Origin: UBA1422 sp041752735
GTDB lineage: Bacteria > Bacillota > Clostridia > Peptostreptococcales > Anaerovoracaceae
NCBI GenBank assembly: GCA_041752735.1
Contig: JBGSVW010000005.1
Coordinates: 1-39,757 of the forward strand
Length of the DNA: 39,757 nucleotides
Direction: 5' to 3'
In this document: positions 14,985-22,471 of the stretch, piece after piece
Numbering within the stretch: the first letter of the stretch is position 1
Layout: every line of letters starts with the position of its first letter
Program-made: the position numbers and the translations under genes
Notes under the pieces: generated by a model
Database searches by the model: none
Told to the model about the DNA's origin: nothing
What the model saw: only the letters and a program-made list of their open reading frames with translations

Positions 14985-15446
14985 TCATTTCCATACGATT
15001 TCGAAATCCTCAAATACCACAGGCATCTCATCAGAAAATTCATATCCTAAAGCTTCACCCTCCATGGTAAAAAACTTACCGTGGCCTTCTCTCCAGGATT
15101 CCAGATTTTCATCCTCGCCTTCCCTTTTGCAAAGGTCAAAGGTCATCTCCTGAAAAGGGAGAATGGTGATTGCCGTGGTCTTCATAATACAATGGGGTGT
15201 ACCTGCCCAATCTGTTACAATGGATAAATCACCCACTTTTGGCAAGGGCAACCCCTCCTTTTCGAATGCCCACAAGCTACTTGCGGTAGCCTTCTTCTGT
15301 CCGGCAAGTACCATTTCCAGCAAGCTGTTGGCCAATTCTTCTGTCATGCCAAAGTACATGGCCTCATAATATTTTGTTTCCGGATCCAACTTGTTTTTGT
15401 GTAGATATTGTTCCCAATATCTTTGAATTCCCATTTCTTTAATCAT
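14985..15446 (-). CDS. ASCH-domain protein
   Basis: A 153-residue ASCH-domain protein (PUA-like beta-barrel fold). The central motif KKATASSLWAFEKEGLPLPK is followed by GDLSIVTDWAGTPHCIMKTT and the signature tail EDENLESWREGHGKFF. ASCH proteins are predicted RNA-binding proteins; some act as N4-acetylcytidine amidohydrolases, but this one belongs to the larger 140-160-residue group whose activity I cannot state. The open frame is 23 codons longer upstream; ATG 15446 has the AAAGGGAGAAAAG site and overlaps the glycosyltransferase stop by 8 nt, suggesting translational coupling. It is the last gene of the operon that starts at 19805. Confidence 0.85.
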   Translation of the reverse strand: MIKEMGIQRYWEQYLHKNKLDPETKYYEAMYFGMTEELANSLLEMVLAGQKKATASSLWAFEKEGLPLPKVGDLSIVTDWAGTPHCIMKTTAITILPFQEMTFDLCKREGEDENLESWREGHGKFFTMEGEALGYEFSDEMPVVFEDFEIVWK

Positions 15447-16560
15447 TCTTTTCTCCCTTTTGCCCAAGTGAATAAACAAAATCGCATAAGTCTTCTGTTG
15501 CGTTGGGTTTAGCATATAGCTTCATATTCTCTGTCATCAGCTCACATCTTTTTTCGTTATAAAACAAAAAGCTCAAGGCTTCGGTGACCGGAAATGTTTT
15601 TGATGCATGAAGCGCCAGCCCAAGATTCATGAGAAACTCTGTGTTTCTTTCTTCTTGTCCCGGAATAGGGTCTGTTAAAATCATCGGAAGTCCTTTTAGC
15701 ATGCTTTCCGTCACAGTCAATCCACCCGGTTTGGTGACGATGCAATCTGCCGCATCCATAAGCACTTCAATATTATCCACAAAACCATAGATTTTCAGAT
15801 TTGGACTTTTCTCCAATTTCAGCAGGTTTCGGTACTGACGCTTGTTTTTGCCTGAGACTGCCAGGATTTGCATATTGGTGTCCTTTAAGGAATCCACAAG
15901 TTTTGCAATGCCGCCGTAACCCATGCTACCCCCCATAACCAGCACCACCGGGCAATCCTTTCGGAGATTTAACTGCTCTCTTGCCAGGAGTTTTGGGGTT
16001 TTAGTTGTGAATTTTGGATGAACCGGAATGCCAAGGGGTAATATTCTTTTTTCTTCAATCCCAATGGCAACCGCTCGTGGTACCAAAAGTTCGCTTGCTA
16101 GGATGATGTGTTCTACCCTGGTTGCATCTTCCCAGAAGGGATGCATGGTGTAATCCGTGACAATACCAATAGCCGGAGCTGTCTTGATATTCCTTTTGAC
16201 TTCGCTAACCACATGGGCGGCTGTCACATGAGTGCATATGATGACATCCGGATCAAAATCGTAGATGCAATCTTCAAAGCGCAAAGCCATCAATGCCGGT
16301 GCAATATTTCCAAAATTATATTTTGATGTTTTTTGACCCTTCTGCTCTAAGTAAGAATATAATTTTTTATACACTTCTTTGCCGTATTTTGTTGAAAGTA
16401 AGTATCCTTTGGCGAAAGCTTCCTGTAGCAGTCTGTTGATTTGCTCCAGCACATCGACCACTTCAACAGTAGCCCCACGCTCCGTTAATACCGTTTCAAT
16501 CGCTTTTGCGGCAGCATGATGCCCATATCCGGCTGTGACAGTCAAAATGAGTACTTTCAT
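15439..16560 (-). CDS. MGDG synthase/UgtP-like glycolipid glycosyltransferase
   Basis: A 373-residue GT-B glycosyltransferase of family GT28. The N-terminal acceptor domain starts MKVLILTVTAGYGHHAAAKA, the GHH motif of MGDG synthase and processive diacylglycerol glucosyltransferase (UgtP/YpfP). The C-terminal nucleotide-sugar domain has VVLVMGGSMGYGG and the donor-binding motif DCIVTKPGGLTVTESMLKGLPMI, then PIPGQEERN. It probably transfers glucose or galactose from a UDP-sugar to diacylglycerol at the cytoplasmic face of the membrane. It starts 4 nt after the GyrI-like gene and overlaps the ASCH gene by 8 nt. Confidence 0.9.
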   Translation of the reverse strand: MKVLILTVTAGYGHHAAAKAIETVLTERGATVEVVDVLEQINRLLQEAFAKGYLLSTKYGKEVYKKLYSYLEQKGQKTSKYNFGNIAPALMALRFEDCIYDFDPDVIICTHVTAAHVVSEVKRNIKTAPAIGIVTDYTMHPFWEDATRVEHIILASELLVPRAVAIGIEEKRILPLGIPVHPKFTTKTPKLLAREQLNLRKDCPVVLVMGGSMGYGGIAKLVDSLKDTNMQILAVSGKNKRQYRNLLKLEKSPNLKIYGFVDNIEVLMDAADCIVTKPGGLTVTESMLKGLPMILTDPIPGQEERNTEFLMNLGLALHASKTFPVTEALSFLFYNEKRCELMTENMKLYAKPNATEDLCDFVYSLGQKGEKND

Positions 16561-16564
16561 CTGT

Positions 16565-17188
16565 TTACCCCTGTGTTACAAAATATCGAAGAACCGTTTT
16601 TAGTGCTTCCGGTTTGGTTTTTTGAATATCCGAAAGGTAGATTTCTTTATGGGTTTTGGCTTTACGCGCCAGACCTTCTGCATCTAGGTAAGCATCCATT
16701 CTGGCGAAGCTCAACGGTTCACTATCGAATGTCCCAATATGCAACATCTGCACACAAAGGCCATCTTCCATTTCTTCAAAAACCACTTGGTCCAACAACG
16801 GAGAAGGGTTCTTTTTTAGTACGCGATCCCGCGCCAGCTGAGCAATCGCAGGGGTTACAAATTCAGGTTGGCGGATCATGATTTTGTAAACCAGTTGATC
16901 TTTGTCAAAGGTTTCTGATTTCCTGCCTTTGGTAGTTAAATCCCAGATTCCTTCCAGCGGATATACAGTATATTCCTGGTATCCTTCCGGGGTTAGGCCC
17001 CACTTTGGCATCATTCGGATGGCATAAGCAAAGCCATAAAGTACTGATATCTTTTCAGAAAACGCGCTATGGTTTGGGTTTCCAACTCCTGAGATGCTGA
17101 AATACTTCATCTTGGGCACGCTCATTGTGATTGGATTGCTCCCCGGCAAATAGATTTCTTTCTCGGTTTTTTTCCATTCTAATTTCAT
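16565..17188 (-). CDS. GyrI-like small-molecule-binding domain protein
   Basis: A 207-residue stand-alone GyrI-like domain, with no DNA-binding part. Features of the clostridial subgroup are KMKYFSISGVGNPNHSAFSE, RMMPKWGLTPEGYQEYTVYP, and LCVQMLHIGTFDSEPLSFAR near the end. Similar proteins bind hydrophobic or cationic small molecules; some have been reported to hydrolyse cyclopropanoid cytotoxins, but I cannot say this one does. The open frame begins 21 codons earlier and would overlap the preceding gene by 53 nt; ATG 17188 has an AAGAGGT site and leaves a 10-nt gap, so I chose it. It lies between the ATP-grasp fusion and the glycosyltransferase in one operon. Confidence 0.85.
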   Translation of the reverse strand: MKLEWKKTEKEIYLPGSNPITMSVPKMKYFSISGVGNPNHSAFSEKISVLYGFAYAIRMMPKWGLTPEGYQEYTVYPLEGIWDLTTKGRKSETFDKDQLVYKIMIRQPEFVTPAIAQLARDRVLKKNPSPLLDQVVFEEMEDGLCVQMLHIGTFDSEPLSFARMDAYLDAEGLARKAKTHKEIYLSDIQKTKPEALKTVLRYFVTQG

Positions 17189-17198
17189 GACAGACCTC

Positions 17199-19805
17199 TT
17201 ATTTTTTGTCGGTATCCAAATAACAAACCGCTTCCTGACCACTGGAATCACTGATTAACATCAGTTGATTTTCTGTGACCTGGTACACTTGAACTATGGC
17301 CGAAAGGGACTTTGGCATATCAGGAATTTCTTGAAAGATTTCGCGCATCAGACCAAACTTCTCGGGCTGAAAAATACTCTTTCGGCCTTCGCTACAATCG
17401 TTTTCGTAAATAGCCCCATAAAAGATGTCTGCTTCCACTAAGTCTTGGAAAAAGTGGCTTCCGAAGGATAGTTCGGGCATGAGTCCGCTACTTTCAAAGG
17501 ACATCTCAAAGATGGCATCCACATTGGAAATCTGAGCAAAGTTCACCGGGACGCCCAATTCAGGAGAAGAGGTTCCCCACCGTCCCGGCCCCATGAGCAT
17601 AAGGGAATAATTGCCAAGTTGAGCATATCGATTGACCGCATTCACAGCTTGGGCAACCATGAATTTTTCTTTGTATGCCATCTCTGCGTATCCTTTTGGG
17701 TCAATGATGCAAAGGGTATCGAATTTCTTTTGGATGGGGCCTCCCATAATATTGCCAAAGAGTTTAAACAGTATTTGGTCCTGCGGAATATCAGGTAGCA
17801 CCACCTTAACCGTGCCTTCACCCTTGGATTGCAACGGCCTGCATTGAACCAGATTGATGAGGAATTCACCATCTTCAGAAAAGTTGATGGTAAATTCAAG
17901 ATCCACCGGATATTGATATTGGTCGTGAATGGTTCGCAAAATCTCCCGCATGGTGTTGACAAGGTCCTCATTATCGAGAATTTTCTGGCAAGAGGTGGCG
18001 ATGACTTTTTCCTTCATACCCATTTCCCGAAATCGTTCTTCTGCCGCATAGTCATGCTCGACAATTAAATCCTGAAACCATTTCGGCGCTTTTTCAACAA
18101 TCTCTTCGATGGGAACTGTGAGCAACACATTGTCCGAAAAATCCAGCACATCCAGATTACGTTGTACAAATTTGAATTTGTCTGACGGCGAGGAGGATGG
18201 TGTCAGGTGTGGTTTATCCAATGAGGCAATTCGTGGGTGGTCTGAAAGCGTTCGATCTACAGCACGGGTGCCCAGACCTGCGACAATTCTCACCATGCCA
18301 GCTTTTGGGTCAATGTCTTTGTTCCACACATAGGAATTTTCGGAATAGGCTACGCCGGCTGCACCGGGTAGAAAAATATCTTCGAAGATGGAGCCGGATA
18401 CTCTCTGAACCAAGATGGACATTTGCTCGTCTGACTTGTCCAGTCCTCGTTGTTTCCGATAAACCAATGCGGACTCATCCATGGCACTGGCATAGACTTC
18501 TTTGACTGCCTTGATAAATTGATTGTACCTGGTTTCCGGAGTGCCACCATTCACCAAGAACACGGAATCATATTTACCGGCAAATGCGTTGCCAAACCCG
18601 TCTTCCAGCAAACTGCTGGAACGTGCAATAATTGGATTCTGGCCATAATAATCCAGCATTCGCTGATATTTTTCTTTGACAAGGTCCGGAAATTCCCCAT
18701 ATGGAATTTGACTTTTTAGGGCTCTTGCTGCCAAAAAATAACCTTCATCGGTTTTGTGTTCCAACCAAAGTTTCCACCAGTTGTTCCGGATTAGGAAGGT
18801 ATAAAATACATTGGATCCAATGTAAAATGAATCATGAGGCTCTAATTTGGAATATAAATCAGGTCGGTTCTTTTCAAGTATTTTTCTGGCCAACAGCATA
18901 CCAGCCGCTTTGCCACCAATACTTCCGGAACCGATGAGTCGTAGGTTGATGTTGATATAATCCTGCAAGTCAAAATTTGCTTTGAAGAGAGTTTCCCGTT
19001 CCGGATCTCTGCCAATCAACATTTTGTAGGCTTTATTTAAAAACTGTTGTTGCACCTTTGGTTCTTTCTTTTTTGCTTGTTCCGCCTCCATGAAGAAAAC
19101 TTCCCAATTGTCTACAAATCGACGACCAGTCTGGAAAGTCCGCTCGTTAAGTAAATCATAGTATCTGCTGGTGCAAATCCCGTCAACGATGGGAACCAAT
19201 TCATCATGGTTGTCGTCCTGGAACAAGTGAGGAAAAAACAAGGTGGGAGATTGACGTTCTATGGCCCGAAGTGGATGTACATAAATCCCCTTTGGTCCTG
19301 TTAGTGCATTGACAAAAATACTGGCGTTATCCCCAATTTGTTTGACGGAGTCATAGGAGTGAATCCCTGTCCAGATGCTGAAATATACGATACCCTTCAT
19401 TTCAGAAATAGCAGAACAAATGGCCTTATAGAAGTTACGCATCATAAAGTCCGCTGCCCAAACCGTCTGAAGGTTGGAGATGCAGTCAAAAACATAATAG
19501 GTGCCTGGGTTTTCCTTTTGGATTTCGTTGTAGGCCTTCACTGTGAATGCTTCGAAACCGGTGGTTACGTCCATCTCGATGGTGCGAAGTCCATCCCTAG
19601 GCTCCAGCAGTTCCCTGGAATTTCCAAAGTGAAAATATAACGCATTCTTGCCCTCGGCGATGGCTTGGTTGACAAAATGGTCCGCAAAGAATTTGTAATC
19701 CTTGATATCTGTTATCTGCCACACAATGTTTTCGCCATACCGGACATTTTGGAACAGTTTATCAAGTCCCTTTAATCCTGTTCTCGCAGTTTCTAGTCTA
19801 GACAT
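17199..19805 (-). CDS. RecA/KaiC-like domain fused to a PEP synthase/PPDK-type ATP-grasp domain
   Basis: An 868-residue cytoplasmic protein. Residues 1-215 look like a KaiC/RadA-type RecA fold (GLKGLDKLFQNVRYGENIVW, then YYVFDCISNLQTVWAADF as a Walker B-like strand) but have no Walker A GxxxxGK(T/S). Residues 285-685 match the ATP-grasp part of PEP synthase and pyruvate phosphate dikinase: GSGSIGGKAAGMLLARKIL, IIARSSSLLEDGFGNAFAGK, SILVQRVSGS, AGVAYSENSYVWNKD and FLINLVQCRPLQ. The phosphohistidine swivel motif (TGG-T-HAA) and the PEP TIM barrel are absent. Residues 690-868 form an extra domain with LMLMGPGRWGTSSPELGVPV. The phosphate acceptor is unknown. It heads a four-gene operon. Confidence 0.8.
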   Translation of the reverse strand: MSRLETARTGLKGLDKLFQNVRYGENIVWQITDIKDYKFFADHFVNQAIAEGKNALYFHFGNSRELLEPRDGLRTIEMDVTTGFEAFTVKAYNEIQKENPGTYYVFDCISNLQTVWAADFMMRNFYKAICSAISEMKGIVYFSIWTGIHSYDSVKQIGDNASIFVNALTGPKGIYVHPLRAIERQSPTLFFPHLFQDDNHDELVPIVDGICTSRYYDLLNERTFQTGRRFVDNWEVFFMEAEQAKKKEPKVQQQFLNKAYKMLIGRDPERETLFKANFDLQDYININLRLIGSGSIGGKAAGMLLARKILEKNRPDLYSKLEPHDSFYIGSNVFYTFLIRNNWWKLWLEHKTDEGYFLAARALKSQIPYGEFPDLVKEKYQRMLDYYGQNPIIARSSSLLEDGFGNAFAGKYDSVFLVNGGTPETRYNQFIKAVKEVYASAMDESALVYRKQRGLDKSDEQMSILVQRVSGSIFEDIFLPGAAGVAYSENSYVWNKDIDPKAGMVRIVAGLGTRAVDRTLSDHPRIASLDKPHLTPSSSPSDKFKFVQRNLDVLDFSDNVLLTVPIEEIVEKAPKWFQDLIVEHDYAAEERFREMGMKEKVIATSCQKILDNEDLVNTMREILRTIHDQYQYPVDLEFTINFSEDGEFLINLVQCRPLQSKGEGTVKVVLPDIPQDQILFKLFGNIMGGPIQKKFDTLCIIDPKGYAEMAYKEKFMVAQAVNAVNRYAQLGNYSLMLMGPGRWGTSSPELGVPVNFAQISNVDAIFEMSFESSGLMPELSFGSHFFQDLVEADIFYGAIYENDCSEGRKSIFQPEKFGLMREIFQEIPDMPKSLSAIVQVYQVTENQLMLISDSSGQEAVCYLDTDKK

Positions 19806-19811
19806 ACGTCA

Positions 19812-19858
19812 GCACCTCCCTTTTTCCTATGATTATATCATATTCTTAAGGGAGGTGC
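19812..19858 (-). promoter_or_regulatory. 11-bp inverted repeat straddling the promoter and covering the Shine-Dalgarno sequence
   Basis: On the minus strand GCACCTCCCTT (19848-19858) and AAGGGAGGTGC (19812-19822) are perfect complements 25 nt apart. The downstream arm is the ribosome-binding site of the ATP-grasp fusion gene (ATG at 19805); the upstream arm is an anti-Shine-Dalgarno sequence. The -10 box lies between the arms, so only transcripts that enter from upstream contain both. Confidence 0.75.
19832..19840 (-). promoter_or_regulatory. extended -10 promoter of the ATP-grasp fusion operon
   Basis: On the minus strand TGA-TATAAT forms an extended -10 (TATAAT at 19832-19837) with no good -35. 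The start site should lie near 19825, giving a leader of only about 20 nt that consists almost entirely of the ribosome-binding site. Confidence 0.65.
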
Positions 19859-19885
19859 GTCTCATTTCTTTTGATGCAATTACGG

Positions 19886-20125
19886 TTATAGCACTATTTT
19901 AACAATATCTCCCTGGGCTGTTTCGACATCCACAAGAGTCAAACTTCCATAAGTACGTTTGGCCTCCTTCAAAGCGCTGACCAACTGCCGTAATTGTTCC
20001 TTGGTCAAGGGGATATCCGTATTCTTTTTGAGGGCAATCCCCATACCCCAAGCGCCCAGGTCGAAAAGAAAATTTGGCAGTGGTAGGGTAAACCGTTTCC
20101 CTTCGGCTCTAATTTTGATATACAT
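19886..20125 (-). CDS. small SHOCT-like (YvlB/LiaX N-terminal type) domain protein
   Basis: A 79-residue protein whose whole length corresponds to the C-terminal half of the preceding HTH protein. Both have a Lys-rich beta strand followed by a Leu/Pro patch (RFTLPLPNFLFDLGAWGMG here, KVNLPMPLLKTGLQIGM there), a helix, and an end motif TLVDVETAQGDIVKIVL (KLVEVESADGDIVEIVVE there). This pattern resembles the SHOCT-like domain found before DUF4097 in YvlB/LiaX envelope-stress proteins; the match is by eye. Function unknown. The ATG follows GTAGGTGATGTAA, 9 nt after the HTH gene, so the two are co-transcribed. Confidence 0.75.
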   Translation of the reverse strand: MYIKIRAEGKRFTLPLPNFLFDLGAWGMGIALKKNTDIPLTKEQLRQLVSALKEAKRTYGSLTLVDVETAQGDIVKIVL

Positions 20126-20134
20126 TTACATCAC

Positions 20135-20629
20135 CTACTCTACCACGATTTCAACGATATCCCCATCTGCCGACTCGACTTCCACCAATTTGCCAATGAC
20201 ACCGTTTTCTACCATTTTCAAAATGGCATCAAAGTCGATATCTTTCAATGCGTCATAATTGCCCATGGTTTCCATGTTCATACCTATTTGCAATCCGGTC
20301 TTTAGAAGTGGCATGGGCAGGTTGACTTTTACTTTATCGCCTTGCGCACTGAGGACGTAAATCCTGAGCATCATCTTACTAAAGTCTTTTCGTTCTTCTT
20401 CCGGTACGATTTGTGCTTCCGGTGCTGCAGGCCCCCGCAGCAAGTCATCCACACTGATGCCGAAGTAGTCCGCCAGCTGTGGCAACAATGTAATATCCGG
20501 ACAGGAAATATCGTTTTCCCATTTACTTACTGCCTGGGGGGATACCCCCATTGCCTCCGCCAGTTGATCCTGTGTCAGTCCTTTTCTTTTTCTCGCTTCC
20601 GCGATACGTGTTCCGATTGAATTAGCCAT
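20135..20629 (-). CDS. XRE-family HTH regulator with C-terminal SHOCT-like domain
   Basis: A 164-residue protein. Residues 5-62 are a Cro/CI-type helix-turn-helix (RIAEARKRKGLTQDQLAEAM, then GVSPQAVSKWENDISCPDIT), followed by a linker and, from about residue 88, the domain shared with the next gene (KVKVNLPMPLLKTGLQIGM to KLVEVESADGDIVEIVVE). It is probably a DNA-binding regulator whose C-terminal part senses or oligomerises; its target is not known but could include its own promoter. The ATG follows AAAGGAGAACGAAC. An extended -10 promoter lies at 20676-20684. Confidence 0.88.
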   Translation of the reverse strand: MANSIGTRIAEARKRKGLTQDQLAEAMGVSPQAVSKWENDISCPDITLLPQLADYFGISVDDLLRGPAAPEAQIVPEEERKDFSKMMLRIYVLSAQGDKVKVNLPMPLLKTGLQIGMNMETMGNYDALKDIDFDAILKMVENGVIGKLVEVESADGDIVEIVVE

Positions 20630-20675
20630 GTTCGTTCTCCTTTCTACACCTTCATTTTAGTGAATTTAGGTGAGA

Positions 20676-20684
20676 AGTATAGCA
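20676..20684 (-). promoter_or_regulatory. extended -10 promoter of the HTH/SHOCT gene pair
   Basis: On the minus strand TGC-TATACT (TATACT at 20676-20681) forms an extended -10 element; the -35 region is poor. Short CACCT/AGGTG arms flank the leader (20647-20673) and may be part of an operator. Confidence 0.45.
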
Positions 20685-20746
20685 ATCATCCGTTGATTTT
20701 TTCACTTTTAGGTTGTATTTTCCACAACCATTGGTTGAATATGGCC

Positions 20747-21703
20747 TTATTTTCCATTCAGCCAAGCTTCCAAGGCGATTTTTGCTCGGTTTTCATCAAT
20801 ACATCCAAACACCGGGCCTTGCGTACCATATTGGTCTTTTCGTACGGCTTGCCGAAAATCAGTCGGTGTTTTTTTATACCATCTTTTGAAGTTGATTGCC
20901 AGATGCTTTCGATTGGCAAATCCAACCTGATTTGCAATCTCATCCACATTTTTCTGGGTTGTAAACAACAGCCGCTCTGCCTCTTCCGATCTCGCCAGAG
21001 AAAGGATCTCTGAAAAGGTTAAGCCTATGGTAGTTTTAAGTGATCGTGAAAGGTGCTCTGGGCTGACAAAAATTTCAGCGGCCAACTCTGTCAGTGTCAG
21101 ATTGGTTTGGAAACGTCGGTATATTTGGTCCGCTACAAGGTAATATTGCTTCATTGCTGAATAATTACGGGCGGAGATGGGTTGCCTGACGATTTCAATC
21201 CCCCCTGCCGGATTCTTTCGATAAGTATAAAAAGTGAACTCTTCCAGAAGCATCTGCAAGAGTTGCTCCGCCATTCTTGATATGTGCTGCTCGCTTACTG
21301 TTGGCTGATTGTATTCCTGCCATAGCTTGGCCATAAGAAACCGAAGGCCACGAAGGTCCGAATCTATTACACCAGCGCCACCCTCGTATGGTTGACAAAC
21401 ATAATACATTTCTGTTAGCGCCGGGAAAAGCGAAGCAAATGCTTCTCTCGATATCTGAACTGTCAATAATCCGCTGGCTTCATTGGATACGATTCGATGT
21501 GGGTCATTGGGGTTGAATATATAAACATCTCCGGGTGATAACACATGGTCCGTTGCACAATCCGAAATGGTTACGTTGCCATACAAAAGCCCCACCAGTT
21601 CCAGCACTTCAGAGTGCAGGTGAAACGGATAGGTCGTAATAGCGTCCAATGAAACTCGAACCCCTGTATTTAATTTGAATCCAACATATTCATTAAATCT
21701 CAT
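20747..21703 (-). CDS. AraC-family transcriptional regulator
   Basis: A 318-residue regulator with an N-terminal cupin-type sensor domain (FHLHSEVLELVGLLYGNVTI, GDVYIFNPNDPHRI) and a C-terminal double helix-turn-helix at about residues 185-290. The second HTH has the AraC consensus VDEIANQVGFANRKHLAINFKRWYKKTPTDFR. A 25-residue tail follows. It is divergent from the corrinoid protein and methyltransferase genes, so it is the natural candidate to regulate them, perhaps in response to a quaternary amine or other methyl donor; that is inferred from position. I see no clear intrinsic terminator after its stop codon. Confidence 0.9.
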   Translation of the reverse strand: MRFNEYVGFKLNTGVRVSLDAITTYPFHLHSEVLELVGLLYGNVTISDCATDHVLSPGDVYIFNPNDPHRIVSNEASGLLTVQISREAFASLFPALTEMYYVCQPYEGGAGVIDSDLRGLRFLMAKLWQEYNQPTVSEQHISRMAEQLLQMLLEEFTFYTYRKNPAGGIEIVRQPISARNYSAMKQYYLVADQIYRRFQTNLTLTELAAEIFVSPEHLSRSLKTTIGLTFSEILSLARSEEAERLLFTTQKNVDEIANQVGFANRKHLAINFKRWYKKTPTDFRQAVRKDQYGTQGPVFGCIDENRAKIALEAWLNGK

Positions 21704-21708
21704 AACCC

Positions 21709-21784
21709 GAATATATCATATTCATATCCAACTGACAACAATATCTTACCCCTTATTGTGTATGTGCAGCGATATGATGATATA
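21709..21784. promoter_or_regulatory. AraC/mttC intergenic region with inverted repeats and a weak promoter
   Basis: A perfect inverted repeat GAATAT-ATC-ATATTC lies at 21709-21723. The sequence ATATCATATTCATATC (21713-21728) recurs in inverted, shortened form as GATATGATGATAT (21771-21783). A possible promoter for the corrinoid protein gene is TTGTGT (21756-21761) with GATATA at 21779-21784, 17 bp apart. Two inverted half-sites would fit AraC-type control. Confidence 0.35.
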
Positions 21785-21815
21785 AAGTCAATAATATAAC
21801 ACATAGGAGGACCCG

Positions 21816-22457
21816 ATGAGTCAATTATATGATGAAATGATGCGTTCTGTGCTGGAAGGTGATGAAGAGCTTGCAAGACAACTGGCTCAGGATTCATTGG
21901 CGCAAAACATGGATTTGAAGTTGGTCATGAGCGAAGGTTTTTTGAAGGGGATTCAGGAAGCCGGTGTTTTATATGAGGAGGGGGAATATTTTCTTCCGGA
22001 TCTGGTCTGTTCCGCTGATGCCATGAAAAGTGCTTTGGCAGTGCTGGATGACGAAATCAAAAAACCAACCAGCGGGTTGGTATCCCGGGGGAAAGTGCTG
22101 TTGGCCACTGCTGAAGGTGATGTGCACGACATTGGTAAAACCATTGTGGGTGCCATGTTGACTGCCGCAGGCTATGAAGTGACCGACCTTGGACCGGATG
22201 TACCCAATGAAACCATCCTAGCTAAAGCAATTGAACTACAGGCTGATGTCATCGGGCTCAGTGCTCTTCTCACCACAACCATGGAGGAACAAGGAAAACT
22301 GATTCAGTTGTTGCAACAAAGTAATCAGCGAGAAAACTTCAAGTGTATTGTTGGTGGTGCCCCGGTAACCCATTCATGGTCCGAGAAAATCATGGCAGAT
22401 GGGTATTCAGATGATGCCATAGGTGCTGTTAGTCTCGTTAACAGTCTGATTGTATAA
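21816..22457 (+). CDS. corrinoid protein of a methyltransferase system (MttC/MtbC-like)
   Basis: A 213-residue cobalamin-binding protein. Residues 1-88 are the helical B12-binding cap (MKSALAVLDDEI; EAGVLYEEGEYFLPDLVCSAD), and residues 92-213 the Rossmann B12 domain with the cobalt-ligating motif EGDVHDIGKTIVGAML (His104 or so), LSALLTTTM and IVGGAPVT. It carries the methyl group between a substrate methyltransferase and a corrinoid:tetrahydrofolate methyltransferase. It is preceded by ATAGGAGGACCC. The methyltransferase gene starts 14 nt after its stop, so they form a unit. The reductive activator (RamA) and the MtgA-type partner are not in this window. Confidence 0.93.
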   Translation: MSQLYDEMMRSVLEGDEELARQLAQDSLAQNMDLKLVMSEGFLKGIQEAGVLYEEGEYFLPDLVCSADAMKSALAVLDDEIKKPTSGLVSRGKVLLATAEGDVHDIGKTIVGAMLTAAGYEVTDLGPDVPNETILAKAIELQADVIGLSALLTTTMEEQGKLIQLLQQSNQRENFKCIVGGAPVTHSWSEKIMADGYSDDAIGAVSLVNSLIV

Positions 22458-22471
22458 AGGGGGACTTGAAA

